64,000 nucleotides of DNA, from assembly GCA_035771175.1 (NCBI GenBank), contig CM069598.1:815894-879893 (forward strand), read 5' to 3'. Below are positions 1 through 12,439 of the stretch, in pieces; the first letter of the stretch is position 1; each line of letters begins with the position of its first letter. The notes under the pieces were generated by a model. It worked only from the letters and a program-made list of their open reading frames with translations. It did no database searches and was not told the origin of the DNA. This stretch comes from Paratinospora sagittata (lineage: Eukaryota; Streptophyta; Magnoliopsida; Ranunculales; Menispermaceae). The translations under genes and the position numbers were made by a program.

Positions 1-418
1 GGCGGCTCTCAACGCTCTCGTATCTCAACAACCTTCCCCTAACCCTAACCCCAATCGAATCATCATACCGAGCCCTAGCCATCGGATCCGACAACGTCGC
101 GTACGCATTGTGAATCTCTATGAACCGCGGTCCATCCGACGACTCCGACCTCGCCACGTCGGGATGAAACATCTTCGCCAAGCTCCTGTACGCGCTCTTG
201 ATTTCCACCGCCGACGCCGTCTGCTTTATCTGCAGAACCTCGTACAGATTGCTGCCGATCGCCTTCTTCATCGCCGGATTCATCGTCGCCTCGCCGGCGA
301 AGGCTTTAACCGTCACGATCGGCATGGAAGGACGACGAGATCTCGGAGAAGCTCCGGAGAACGGTTTCGCTCCGGTGGTTGAGAGAAGAAATTGAGAGCA
401 ATTTGGTGTTCGGATCAT
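1..418 (-). CDS. Chloroplast DnaJ-type (J-domain) co-chaperone, DnaJ11-like, partial
   Basis: The minus strand is open from an ATG at 416-418 to the window edge (139 codons), so the C-terminus is missing. The first ~55 residues are rich in Ser, Thr, Arg and Pro, as in a plastid transit peptide. A J-domain begins near residue 58 (NLYEVLQIKQTASAVEIKSA) and has the HPD tripeptide at 85-87 that stimulates Hsp70 ATPase, then an IEIHNAYATLSDP segment. Small single-exon J-proteins of this form (Arabidopsis AtJ11 group) act with stromal Hsp70; that part is family knowledge. The leader at 480-540 is GA-rich. Codons are GC-rich compared with the surrounding DNA. The J-protein call is certain; the exact subfamily is inferred. 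Confidence 0.9.
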   Translation of the reverse strand, partial: MIRTPNCSQFLLSTTGAKPFSGASPRSRRPSMPIVTVKAFAGEATMNPAMKKAIGSNLYEVLQIKQTASAVEIKSAYRSLAKMFHPDVARSESSDGPRFIEIHNAYATLSDPMARARYDDSIGVRVRGRLLRYESVESR

Positions 419-479
419 CGGAATTTTGTTTTGTGGTTTTAGGTCAGAAGTTGATTGAGAAGAACGAGAAGAGAAGTAG

Positions 480-540
480 AGAGAGAAAGTGGTTTTTATA
501 AAGAGAGAAAGAAAGAGAGAGAAAGAGAGAGAAAGCATCG
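480..540. repeat. GA-rich microsatellite in the DnaJ leader
   Basis: Imperfect run of GAGA/GAAA units directly upstream of the J-protein start codon. On the gene's strand it is a CT-rich 5' leader, common in plant genes. Confidence 0.7.
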
Positions 541-1269
541 CACTCTGAGGTGAAGGAAAACAGCGGGTAGGAGCTGGCTGTTTGGAGAGAATATTATTGG
601 CTTCTGTTACTGTCGTAGCTTTCACGATAGCCCACTCTCTCTACTTCTGCCACGTGTATGTATATAATCAAATTTTCTCCAAAATCCTTTTATTATAGGA
701 ATTCTCAATGGAATGAGTATATATTTGTAAAAAATTTAAGTAAGCCTTAATTAGATTGCTATATTAACTTCATGTGTTTACTTTTTACTAAAATAAACTA
801 TAAAATCTAGATTTTTTATTTCTAAACTACGTAGAATCGAATCAGTTATAGTTATAGAAGTTACTTCGTTTAGTTTATCATTCAGATACAATTTTTGGTA
901 TATCAAAATAAAAATTAATTGTATTCTTATTTCGAATATAAGTAAGAGGGTTACATTAGATTACTGTTAGAGAATCCTACAAAATTGTATATTATTATTT
1001 TTTTAATTTTAAAATATTATGTTACTATGCGTCTGTGGAAAGTGATACAAAGGACCGGGTCGTATGAGGAGATTGAAGCAGCCCTTATTGGACTTTGACA
1101 CGTATCCCTAACGAAGGGTAAATTTGGCAACTAAAAGCAAGTAACGATTCCAATTAGTTTGGCCATCCTTTATTGACCATTTAAATAAAATAAAATAAAG
1201 AAAAAAAAGTCTTCAGGAAGAGTGAAGACCACCCACACTGCTTTCTTACTCTTTAATTGCTGTGGCTGG

Positions 1270-1279
1270 CTTCTAGAAG
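1270..1279. promoter_or_regulatory. Heat-shock-element-like palindrome, copy 1
   Basis: CTTCTAGAAG, two inverted nGAAn units as in heat-shock elements. It lies about 850 bp upstream of the J-protein start codon. A functional HSE normally needs three units, so activity is unproven. Confidence 0.4.
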
Positions 1280-1334
1280 GTGGCATTATGGTAATATCAG
1301 TGAAAAACAAAGGGTAATTTGGAGGGTGTAAGAG

Positions 1335-1344
1335 CTTCTAGAAG
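1335..1344. promoter_or_regulatory. Heat-shock-element-like palindrome, copy 2
   Basis: CTTCTAGAAG followed by AAAAG, 65 bp from copy 1. A TATA-like run (ATATATATGAA) follows about 15 bp downstream on the plus strand. Confidence 0.4.
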
Positions 1345-1405
1345 AAAAGTACCCAACCATATATATGAATGGGATCTTACACGGGGTGGCAGCCAATTGC
1401 AATTT

Positions 1406-1436
1406 GGCACGTGATTGGAGTTTCTAGAAGCCTTTT
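1406..1436. promoter_or_regulatory. G-box plus HSE-like module, copy 3
   Basis: CACGTG (1408-1413) is followed 8-9 bp later by TTCTAGAAG and then CCTTTT. The same arrangement recurs at 2369-2396 and 3318-3345, so this looks like a repeated module rather than a chance palindrome. Confidence 0.4.
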
Positions 1437-2368
1437 CTTTTCTTTTGAGTGTGGTTTGTGCTAAATGGTTAAATGCTAAACGCTTGAATAGAAAGGGATA
1501 AAAGGAAGGGGACATAATAGACAGTACAAATAAGTTGACAGCGTTGGCGTTGTTGAACACTCACTGTTTTTGAAGCCTTTCACAACGAAAGCCTTCAATT
1601 CCATTCTCTAATCCCTAATAAAATTTGGAGTTAATGATTTTGGTATTTTGAATTATTTTTTTTTTCATAAAACTGATTAAATTTTAAAGTAATGCTTCTT
1701 AAATTGATATAGAAACTACTACGAGACCAACGAGTGGTTGGCTCAGTAAAAATAATTAGCTAAGTCTTAAAAATATTCTTACATAGAAGTTATAATATTC
1801 GATTCTTTAAGGTGTTTTCGTTGAAAAAAGGTCTATTTCTGTCTTGAACATGAACTAGTCTCATGCTTGAAGAAGGTTGTGAGAATATTTTGTAAGAAAA
1901 TTATAAATAAAATAAAAAATAAATCAAATATAATTTAAAAGTGACAGGGTGTTACAATTTATGCTACAGTATAACACTCCCATTCATTTGACATTATTCT
2001 AAATTTTAATTAGGGTTGTGATTTTCATTTATATAAAATTAAGTATTTCCCCCAAGAGAAAGTAAAAACAGAAGGATTATACATATACAATAGAAACAAT
2101 ACTCAATATTCTCGTTAGGTCAACTAAGCCAATTAATAAAAAATATCCAAACACCACAGTGTTTGATTGATTGTATATGTATATTATAATTGTATTTCCA
2201 AAATAAATAAATAAAATATATTATTTAATAGTGTACATGATGATTACCTTTTAATTAAAAGAGAACTATTGGTGAAGAAGGGATTTTCCATGGTCCCCAT
2301 TTTGACTTGATATGTAGTTAATATAAGACGCAAGTTTTTTTTTTTTTTTTTTCTATAATAATGGTGGC

Positions 2369-2396
2369 CACGTACCAAGTCTTCTAGAAGCCTTTT
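2369..2396. promoter_or_regulatory. ACGT-core plus HSE-like module, copy 4
   Basis: CCACGT, 8 bp, then TTCTAGAAG and CCTTTTGTC. It matches copies 3 and 5 in order and spacing. Confidence 0.4.
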
Positions 2397-3317
2397 GTCT
2401 TTATTAAGCCATGGTAGGGACTAATATATTAAACTTCAGCATAATCAAAAGTTTTCATGAAGAAATAAATGAATGATATGGACAAATTATCTTATTTTAT
2501 ATTTGAGCTGTCCCTTGAAAATTTTAAAAATAATGGCATCTTTAGAAATAATTTAGAAAATGCTCTGATTAAAACTTCATGAAATTATTCATATCATTAA
2601 GTATCTTATCTTAATCATTTTATATTGCCAAAAGCTTATCAGATGTAAATTTCAGTGATTAGTACAATTATTCCATTTATTTACTAAATAGGCTGCATAA
2701 TTATTGTTTCAATTTCCTTGCATATAAGTTTAATAAAATTTAATTAATTACTTCAAAATCAAGCAAATATATATATATATAGCTAGAAACTATACGATGA
2801 TAATAAATTGGACATCATATATTGGAATTTAAAATGATGGAGAGAACGATAGAATTACATTGACCTATTAACAATATATAATAATGATAGAGATAAGAAA
2901 GGACGTCAAATAAAAATTATAATTAAAAAAGATATAACTAGTTGTAATCTCTTTAAGACAAAACAAAGTAGAAAAAGTTGATTCATGTAACCGACTATAA
3001 ATCTTAAATGCCAACATGAAGTTGATATAATTAATAAAAAGATAACTTTAAAACTCAGAGGTCTTAGGTTCAACTCGTACTATTGTCTCATTCTAAAAAA
3101 TAAGAAAGATTAATGGGTTAGAAATCGGTCTGATTTCTATCTTAAAAATATGATTAATAACTAATTTAGAGTCATTAATTTATATGATCGATTTTTATTC
3201 TGGAGTCATTTTAATACTTCCTGAAATAGAAATTGTCGGAGGAAAGGGAAAAGGAAGGAAACTGGTCCCATTTGCTAGACATATTGAGGTGTGTTGCTTT
3301 TGTTTGGGAATAGTTGC

Positions 3318-3380
3318 CACGTTGGAAATCTTCTAGAAGCTTTCCTTTTGTGTAGAACCCTAGTGCATTAATAAATAGCC
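3318..3380. promoter_or_regulatory. ACGT-core plus HSE-like module, copy 5, with TATA-like run
   Basis: CCACGT, 8 bp, TTCTAGAAG, then CTTTCCTTTTG. An AATAAATAG run lies about 30 bp further on. No coding region follows on the plus strand, so if this was a promoter its gene is lost or non-coding. Confidence 0.35.
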
Positions 3381-3801
3381 ACTTAACTTTCTCCATGATA
3401 CAATGGTAAAAGAGTAGCTTATTAGCATTTCATTGTTACTTAGACGAATTGAGCGTTATAAAAAACCATCACTACAAATCGACTAACACACTTCAAAACC
3501 AAAAGAAGAACTAGAGAAGAGAAAGATAATTCTCTGAGAAAAATCGGTGTGAAGAAAATAAAGGGAAGCACCCCTTTTTATACTAGTAGAAGCGGGTGGC
3601 GCTCTTAATGTCTTTATTAACAGTACTAAATGACCTCCATTAACGTTGTAAATATTATGAACTTAAATTCAATTTAAAACATATAACGATTTTTCTAATT
3701 TAATTCGAATTTAAAACTCAATTAAATTTAAACCGTTATAAATCCAATTCTCATTTAATAATTTTTTCTACATAGAGCTAGTGCCAAAATTAGTCCCTTG
3801 A

Positions 3802-3841
<40 letters not shown>

Positions 3842-4647
3842 AACCTCCCAATATTTTCGAATGTCAAAAACATAACACGATAAGCAACTTACTTGAGATG
3901 AGATTCAAACTCGGGACTTTTGGAGTTTGAGTTATTAATCATCATATTAATCCCACGTTAGTTTATATTAAAACTATTAGCTCATTTAAATTTCATACGT
4001 CATAATGTGCAATATTATTACACGCAATCTGATAGTTAATATAGTAAATGTCTGATTTAGTCTTAAAATCAAATCAACCTCATATATATATATATAGGGC
4101 TCAACCCAATAGGTAGGTTACGTACAGGTGAAGAGAAGCCCAGTACTGCTAGTCCTAGAGGTCCATTTAGCCTGAATTCAAAGCATAGAGAGACGTACAT
4201 AGGCCGGGTTAGATTGATTTAAGATTAAAACCTAATTCAATTCAAATAGTTTAGGTTAGTAAATTTAAAATCCAATCCAACCTAATTTAATTTAAGTTCA
4301 TTGATTAGGCTACATTTGGGCCTAATATTTTTTATTTATTAAAAAGTTAGAAAAATAATATTAAATGCCTAGAAAAAATATTAAATTTATTCTTTTTTAT
4401 TAAAAAATTAAAAAGAATAAGAAATAATTATTAACAAAACAGTAATTACAAAGTAAATTTATTATAAATTTATTTATTTTAATTAAAAATTTAAAAAGAT
4501 TAATAAATGATTATCAACAAAATATTAAATACGAACATGAATTTATTATAATTTTTTTTATTAAAAAGTTAAAAAAAATAACACATGAGACTAATTCATT
4601 AAATAAACATAGCATATTTCTTAAAATTTTATATATAAAATTTCAAA

Positions 4648-4682
<35 letters not shown>

Positions 4683-5308
4683 GGTTGGTTCGGGTCGGAT
4701 TATTTGATTTTTCATGGGTTAAATTCGTGATCCGATCAAAATTGATCGAGTTGATTATTTTAGAACCCAAACTAATCCAAATTTTTTTATTCCATCAGGT
4801 TGATCAACACCGCTAAAAGCATATATATACCAGACTCGAACCATATATATATATATATATATATATGTACAGCGGACAAGAGAATCAATCTTAATTCTAA
4901 TAGTCATTATATTAATTTGTATTTATACTACTTTTAATTGTCTTTATATACTTTTATGACGACATATACCATGTGAGCTGCATGTTCTGTCCATGTCTTG
5001 ATTTGAAATAAAAATAAAAATGAAAAAGAATAAAGGGTCTTTATTCAACTTTTTGTGTTGGCGTTGTAATCACGTAGTGTTGTAGATAAGGTAATTGTAT
5101 GTAAATTAGGGAACATGACAAGCTCGCAAGCAATATTATTAGTTTCAAAACAACTTCAGCTACTTATATACCCAATTACAAAGCAATGGCAACATTGATT
5201 TTGATGTATAATATAATCCAAAAGGCAAAGTTTAATAAACATTTGTTTTTTACTTTTTTCAAATAAATGGAGACTCACATATTCGATAACTTTATATTGA
5301 TCTAAGTT

Positions 5309-5401
5309 GACGTGGCACATGACAAGTCAGACGTGACTATGATCCACGTGTCACGATTGAACTCGAGAGATGAGCTGTCATTGTCTCCAAAACTCACGTG
5401 T
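5309..5401. promoter_or_regulatory. Cluster of ACGT-core (ABRE/G-box) motifs upstream of SIP1
   Basis: ACGTGGC at 5310-5316, ACGTGAC at 5331-5337, CACGTGTC at 5345-5352 and CACGTG at 5395-5400, all within about 280 bp upstream of the raffinose-synthase-family start codon. ACGTGKC motifs are known abscisic-acid response elements. Stress and seed regulation is therefore a reasonable inference, not shown. Confidence 0.55.
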
Positions 5402-5588
5402 TTTCAGCTTTGAAGGCTTTCAATTCAAGAAGCAAACTTGCCTTAGATATTTATCAACAATTATAAAGTATACATGAGGAACAGCCAGAATCATGTTTCC
5501 GGACGACCCATTATTGAGAATTTTTTGATCTGTTGTTCATCTGGGTCTTAACATTAGTGTTCTGTAAGGCTTTGATTTGATTTAGAAG

Positions 5589-8500
5589 ATGACAGTTGGG
5601 GCTGGGATTTCAGTTTCTGATGATGGGAAGTTGATGGTTTTGGGCAATTGCATATTATCAGATGTTTATGAAAACATTATTGTGACACCTGCTAGTGGTG
5701 ATTCTTTGGTTAATGGAGCTTTTATTGGTGTTCTTTCTGATCAATGTGGAAGCCACCGGGTTTTCCCCATTGGAAAGCTACAGTAAGAACTAAGAACCTT
5801 AAAATTTACCCAAAAATAAATAAATAAAATCTGTTTTAAGTGATTTTTTCTCTCTTTTTTACTAACATTTTTTTTTTTTTTGGTTGGGTTCAGGGGATTG
5901 CGTTTTATGTGTGTATTTCGGTTCAAGTTATGGTGGATGACACAGAGGATGGGTTCTGATGGAAAAGATATTCCTTTTGAGACTCAGTTTTTTATTGTTG
6001 AAGGGCATGAAGAAGAAGAAGAAGGTGTGAGCCAATCTGAAGCAGTTTACACTGTTTTCTTACCAATTCTTGAGGGAGATTTCAGGGCTGTTCTACAAGG
6101 GAACTCAGAGAATGAGATGGAGATCTGTCTGGGGAGTGGTACGTACAGAAAATGATTTAGCAAAGTTGTTCTTTGATCTATTTATTTTTTAATTTTTTTT
6201 CCCATTTTAGTGAAGCATTAATAGAAGGATTTTATGGAATTTCAGGAGATCCTGCAGTTAAAGGATTTGAAGGGAGTCATTTGGTTTTTGTTGCAGCAGG
6301 ATCAGACCCATTTGATGTCATTACAAATGCTGTCAAGTAAGAACCAAAAAAATAAAATAATTTGTTGATTAAAAATATATCTTTTGAGAGTTAAAGCTGA
6401 TTCATCATGCTAAGTTCCTAGTTGGGATGCTTTTAGAACTGCATTTTGGTTTAATTTCTTCTCTCTAGCTTAGAAGATGTAGAATTGCATGCTTTTAGAA
6501 GTAAAATTTATTGTTTGGCTTCCATTGTTATAGTAATTTGTAAGTGCCCGTGTCGATGCGTGATTCGTCTAAATTCTGGTGTTTCGTTGTTTTAGAAGTA
6601 ACGCCTATCCATAGCAAAGCTTCTTGTTCTGATCTAAAGTTTAGAATTTATGTTCTCAACATGCTAGAGAGTTGAAGCATAATTATGTTTTTTCCCCTTT
6701 TTGGATATGCCCTTTTTACATGATCCAAATCTTCATATAAGCTAGCCAGCTTTTAATTTGGTTTTGATACAAACTTGTATAGGTCAGTAGAGAAGCACTT
6801 GCAGACATTTTCTCATCGTGAAAAGAAGAAGGTGCTCTTCTTATTAACATTTTTTTGCAGCTATATATATCATTGTTCATCACATTTATTTTATAAAAAA
6901 AATAAAAAATTCCTACCCATTTTGCCTTGTTGTGCCTTCAATCTCAAAAAAACATTGAACTACATTATAATTAGTTTTTTTTCTTTTTTATTTAACGATC
7001 TAGATGCCCGATATGCTGAACTGGTTTGGCTGGTGCACATGGGATGCATTCTATACAGAAGTCACGGCCGAGGGCGTGAGGCAAGGGCTGGAAAGGTAAC
7101 AATTTTATCGTGTATAATTCTTCCGAAGTTCATTTCATTGTGGAAATTGGGAATTTGTTTCTTTTTAACTTCCTTTTTCTTTTTCTTTTTCGCATTGTCT
7201 TGTTTAGTTTGGAGAAAGGAGGAATCCCTCCAAAGTTTGTCATTATTGATGATGGATGGCAATCAGTTGCCATGGATGCCACTGGAATCCCATCCTCAAC
7301 ACAAGATGCAGCCAAGTAAGCATTCCTTTCCTAATCTTCTTTTATCTGGAATTTAATGTTTATTTATTGATATATCATCTCTCTTTTTTTCAGCTTTGCA
7401 AACAGATTAACACACATCAAAGAGAATCATAAATTTCAGAAAAATGGTAAGCAGGGTCACAGAGAAGAGGACCCAGCAAAGGGGCTTGCCCACCTCGTCA
7501 CCGAGATCAAACACAAGCATGAATTAAAGTAAGATATGCTCTACTCAAATCTATATGTCAATCTTTCTTTCTTTTTTCTTTTTCATTTTTTTTTTTATGT
7601 TTTTGACATATCTTTTACTTGTAACTTAATTTCTTCCAGGTATGTATATGTCTGGCATGCAATAACAGGGTACTGGGGTGGTATTAGACCTGATGTTTTA
7701 GAAATGAAACATTACGAATCAAAGATGTCATATCCGGTGTCATCTCCAGGAATTCAATCCAGTGAACCTTGTGATGTTTTGAAAACTATTGAGAAGAATG
7801 GTCTTGGGCTCATGAACCCCGAGAAGGTGTTCTCCTTCTACAATGAACTCCATTCATATCTTGCAATGACAGGTATTGATGGAGTCAAAGTAGATGTTCA
7901 GAACATACTTGAGACTCTAGGAGCTGGCCATGGAGGAAGAGTGAAACTTGCTAGGAAGTATCACCAAGCATTAGAGGCTTCAATTTCTAGGAACTTTCAT
8001 GATAATGGAATCATATCTTGTATGAGCCACAATACTGATGGTTTGTACAGGTATTAAGGCTCACTCCACTACTTTGAATTTTTTATTTTACCACCTACTA
8101 TATTCATAAATCTTAGGATTTTTTTTTCTTTTTTTCTTTTTTGAAATTACAGTGCGAAGAGGACTGCTGTAATAAGAGCGTCGGATGATTTTTGGCCGAG
8201 AGATCCAGCATCACACACTATTCATATTGCTTCTGTTGCTTATAACACTATATTCCTTGGAGAAGTTATGCAACCAGACTGGGATATGTTCCATGTAAGC
8301 TTCCAACATGCAATTTTTTGATTGCCCTTTTTGAATTTAGGATTTCTTTGATAAGAAAATATCAGAAACTAAATTAGCAAAAACTATCTTGTGTATCAGA
8401 GCCTTCATCCAATGGCAGAATACCACGCAGCAGCTCGTGCAGTTGGTGGTTGTGCTATTTATGTCAGGTATTATTACTCCATGAACATGTGTTTCTGTGG

Positions 8501-9534
8501 TTGGTGATCAAGACGAAGGAAAAAAAAAGGGATGATTCTCTTAACTTAGTTAACATTTAAAACTACATTTTTATGCAGTGACAAGCCTGGTCATCATGAC
8601 TTCAATATACTGAGAAAGCTTGTTCTGCCTGATGGTTCCATATTGAGGGCAAAGCTCCCAGGAAGACCTACAAGAGACTGTTTGTTCTCAGATCCTGCCA
8701 GGGATGGAAAGAGGTGAAAATAGACTTCTTACATGAGCTCTTTTCATTCATTCACAAGAATCTCTCTTTGGCTTCTTCTTGATCAATTCTTGGTGTCTTT
8801 TACAGCCTTCTAAAGATATGGAATCTGAATGATTTCTCTGGAGTTGTGGAAGTTTTCAACTGTCAAGGAGCTGGGTGGTGTAGAACTGGAAAGAAGAATA
8901 TGATCCATGATGAACAACCCGGCATCGTTACCGGAGTTATCCGATCAATGGATGTAAATTACTTGCCTAAAAATGCCAATGATGGATGGAATGGTGATAC
9001 CGTATTATATTCGCATTTGGGTGGTAAGTTTTGCTTCCTAAACTCAAGATTTTGTGCATTTATTATCTTTATGTTACATCTTTTGTAAGTAAACCAGCTT
9101 TTAAAAAGTGGCATGAAGTGTTTTTGTTCATTGAGATGTTGTAATACTTTTTGGCAGGAGAGGTAACTTATCTTCCAAAGAGGGCATCCTTGCCAATTAC
9201 AATGAAATCACGGGAATACGAAGTTTTTACAGTGGTCCCTGTTAAAGAATTGTCAAACCAAGCTAAATTTGCACCAATTGGACTAACGAAGATGTTTAAC
9301 TCTGGAGGAGCCATTAAAGACCTGAGATATGAATCTGAGAGAAGTGGAACGATTGATATGAGAGTTCGAGGCTGTGGTCATTTTGCAGCATATTCATCAG
9401 CTCTGCCAAAGAGGATAACAGTCGATGGAGAGGAAAGAGATTTCCTGCATGATGAGGAGTCTGGTTGTCTGAGTTTTTTACTGGAAATTCCAGCAAAAGA
9501 GTTATGCCTTTGGAACATAACCATAGAATTGTAA
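5589..9534 (+). CDS. SIP1: Raffinose synthase family protein / seed imbibition protein (SIP1/RFS1 type)
   Basis: Thirteen exons: 5589-5782, 5894-6138, 6246-6336, 6783-6831, 7004-7095, 7208-7315, 7394-7528, 7640-8050, 8153-8294, 8400-8467, 8579-8713, 8806-9023, 9158-9534. They sum to 2265 nt, 754 residues, the usual family length. All introns are GT-AG and the frame is continuous. The family is GH36-like. The expected nucleophile is Asp390 in KVDVQ and the acid/base lies in RASDDF (453-454). Other hallmarks are [23 protein letters not shown] and [10 protein letters not shown]. The N-terminal MTVGAGISV and the whole core resemble the SIP1/RFS1 branch. Members are described as galactinol-sucrose galactosyltransferases or alkaline alpha-galactosidases in the cytosol, and sequence alone does not decide between these. 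An Asp/Glu-rich insert (EEEEEG) sits near residue 110. The gene is convergent with SmD1. Confidence 0.95.
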
Positions 9535-10166
9535 ATGGTTGTGGTCAATAGCCATTGATAGTTGTATTGATTGAAAATCTCAAGCAGTTAGCAAAATTTG
9601 ATTGTGGTCCATTGACCCCATTCAGAAAGATTCTCGTCTGCACCATAAATATATGATTATGGTGTGGCAAATTTCAAGAAAAGAATGAAACCAAGAGATA
9701 ATCTCTATATAAAAGGCTGATAATTTCTCATTTCTCATTTCCTTGCACAAACTATTCACTTAATAATGCTTCCTGACCACAATCAAATGAGAAGGGCATA
9801 AATGAGAAGGGTAGTAACTTCAAGCAAGCAGGGCATCGACCACTCAAATTTGACGTGGGTAAATTTATAGCACTTCTATAGCAATTGATTTGGAAGCAAA
9901 AAGATATCCTAACCTGTTTCATAACAACATTCTCAAATTTAATCTGCTGCTGGTACACATCAAATTTCTCAATTTCATTCCATTCATTCAACTGAATCCT
10001 CATGTTTAGGTAACATCAGGAAACCTAAGTTATGTAAAGATACTAATTCGGTCTGACTAAAATCTTGCTAATCTTAACATCCAAATAACTCTGCCAAAGT
10101 TTCTCCCTTCCTAAGCAGGCTATTTGTACATGCGCAGATATGCTGCAAAAATTAGTAGCGCTAACA
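9535..10166. other. Convergent 3' spacer between SIP1 and SmD1
   Basis: Contains the presumed 3' UTRs of both genes. No further gene, repeat or RNA is seen. Confidence 0.6.
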
Positions 10167-11848
10167 TTAGCGGCCACGGCCACGTGCTCGTCCACGGCCC
10201 CGGCCACGACCTCGTCCCAAAGGCCTTCCTGTAAATGAAAAACAAACACAAAGCTTTATGAAGTCAATTCCCAATACATAAATCAAGGCAAGATCATCAT
10301 AGCAACATAACGAGGTAAAAAAAGAAGAAGAAAAATAAATGCACAGTACCAGCTGTAGGCTTTTTGGGCTTGACCCTAGGTGTCTCCTCAACCAGTAGAG
10401 TCTCCAGGTTCAAACTGTCAGGAAGGATATAGTAACGGATATTGTTGCCTCTCACGCTGAGGTGATCAAGAGTAACCGGATTCTTTCCCTTCAGAGTCAG
10501 TTTCACTGTCTTCAAATGGGTATTCATACTTATATCAACTCCTGCAAGATGATTTCCCATGTCACATTGAACTTCTAGACAAAAGATCATATCATATTAA
10601 AAACCAACAATCTAAATGAAATTACAATGTTCCTTTAGTAAATTACAAACATAAAATCAATTGAAATGGTCATCACAGGGGTGCATGTGCATTGCATATA
10701 AGAAAGCTTTGGAATGAATGAAGTAAGATATGAATTAGCATGCCAAGGAGGCCTTTGTAGCTGCATAGAATAAGTCACTCAAGGAAACAATCTCAACCAA
10801 CCTTATTCATCTTCTACCTTTCTGATGCAAGTCTTATATTTTTTTAGATTTGAAGTTTTAGAGCCTAATGCTTACTTGGAGAACTCAAAGTTCACATATT
10901 ACTCATCTCAAATAAACTCTCTGTAATATTGCAATGTAACACAAAAATTGAATTTTAACAAGGTAAAAGAAGCACATATAGATTAATAAGCAAAAGAAAA
11001 GAATACTAAAATATATTAGTGACAATAGAAAATCTCAACTCAGCAAAGCCTTTTCTCAACCACATGAGTCGGCTACATGTATCCCTTAGCACAGAATACG
11101 CCCTGATACTATTTATTTTATCAATTACAATGTAAAAACTACTGTGCTTTATAGATCGATCTGATCATCTGTCTAATTCATTGGATAAACTATTTTATTT
11201 CAACTATCCCAACAGGCAAATGACTGTGGAGGTGAGGAGTGAAGTATTAAATGATGACAGCATTAACAGGATGAGAAGAAGACTCGGAACAAAAATTCTT
11301 TGAAGTAGAGAGGGACAATTACAAAAAAGAAAGTATCTGATGGTACGAATGACTCGCACAACTAGTTAGTATCAGGCTTTATAAAGCTTTATACTGTATC
11401 AATTTCCACCAACAAGAACTCTATAACAAAAAATTGAAACAAGAAAGAATGAGAAAGTACTATCCACTGAATATGACGTAGCAAAACACACCCCATGTAT
11501 GAGGCAAGTACTATCCACTCCACTAGTTGTATTCCAACGAGTACACATTACAAATTACTAGGGCTAAAGCTACCACAATCACCAATTTCCAGTAACCAGG
11601 TAATCCCCCCAACGACAACAAGCAAATTGACGGTCTGTTTTCTAGATAAAAGTACAAATACTTCACTTTAGCTACATTGTTCTTACTTAACAACATTCTT
11701 TCTTCTCCAAGGACAATAACACGGATCTAAAGCACAATCACACAATACAGTAATAAAATAACAAACTTTGAGATCTAGCAAAAGCACAAGACGAAGAATA
11801 CAGAAATTGCTACTTAGTTATATACTCAAAGAGAAAGAAAGAAAGAAA

Positions 11849-11881
<33 letters not shown>

Positions 11882-12079
11882 GAACCTGTGATGGTGCCAT
11901 GAACAACAGTCCCGTTCTTGAGCTCGATCGAGACAGTCTCGTTGTTCAGCTTCATCAAAAACCTATGTTTTTTCCCCAATCATAAACAAAGTAAATATCA
12001 TATTACAGTTCTTCGAAGAGAAAGCTTAAATCAGAAGAAGAAGAAGATCGAAATCAGAAGCTTACCTGACGAGCCTCAT
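10167..12079 (-). CDS. SmD1: Small nuclear ribonucleoprotein Sm D1
   Basis: Four exons on the minus strand: 12066-12079, 11886-11962, 10350-10541, 10167-10228; 345 nt, 114 residues. The first exon is only 14 nt (MRLVR split), which hides the true start from simple ORF searches. Residues 2-45 form the Sm1 motif ([16 protein letters not shown], then [15 protein letters not shown]). [14 protein letters not shown] is the Sm2 motif. The C-terminus is a run of Gly-Arg repeats, the known target of symmetric arginine dimethylation and SMN-type binding in this family. Sm D1 is part of the heptameric ring on U1, U2, U4 and U5 snRNAs, in the nucleus. Length and order match the family closely. A GC/GA microsatellite lies just inside the intron after exon 2. 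Confidence 0.97.
11826..11882. repeat. GAAA / (GC)n / (GA)n compound microsatellite in SmD1 intron
   Basis: GAAAGAAAGAAAG, then GCGCGCGCG, then a long GA run, ending about 4 bp from the exon 2 donor on the minus strand. In the transcript it is a CU-rich then GC-alternating run next to the splice site. Confidence 0.85.
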
Positions 12080-12439
12080 TTCTGGGTAGAGCAGAAGAAG
12101 AAACTAGGGCTCCCAAGTAAAGCCAAACTGTAAGCGGAGCAAAAACACTCTTTTATAAGGTAAAGCTCTCAAAAAATGAAGAGAAAAATATTATGTAGCG
12201 CGCTCGAAGCTCTAGGGTTCGATGGTTTAATCGATTACAAGTTCCGAATTTCCCCTAATTGAAGGCGCGACTTTGTAGCTTCGAAGAGAGCGAGTTATTA
12301 CTAGTACATACAAATGACACGTGTTATCCATACAATTTTACTTGATCTGCATATATAAACTATATTAAAGGTCATTATATTATTATTATTCAAGGTAAAT
12401 TTGTTGAGAAAAAATAAAAAGATTTGCCTTGCTGTGGAG

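Larger units (their letters stand above)
541..5300. other. AT-rich intergenic region
   Basis: No gene-like reading frame is visible between the J-protein promoter and the SIP1 promoter. The stretch holds poly-T tracts, (AT)n microsatellites near 3807-3836, 4651-4680 and 4843-4866, and five copies of a heat-shock-element-like palindrome (listed separately). Near 3050-3100 and 3895-3960 there are short stretches with a B-box-like motif that may be old SINE fragments. Confidence 0.6.

Noticed and set aside
37..56. Telomere-like CCCTAACCCTAACC
   Set aside because: Only two units, and they lie inside the coding frame of the J-domain protein (reading VRVRGR). Not a telomere or telo-box promoter.
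6775..7356. 193-codon plus-strand open frame
   Set aside because: It reads through two introns of SIP1; only parts coincide with true exons in other phases.
9752..10003. 83-codon minus-strand frame in the SIP1/SmD1 spacer
   Set aside because: No similarity I recognise, and it lies in the 3' UTR region of two convergent genes.
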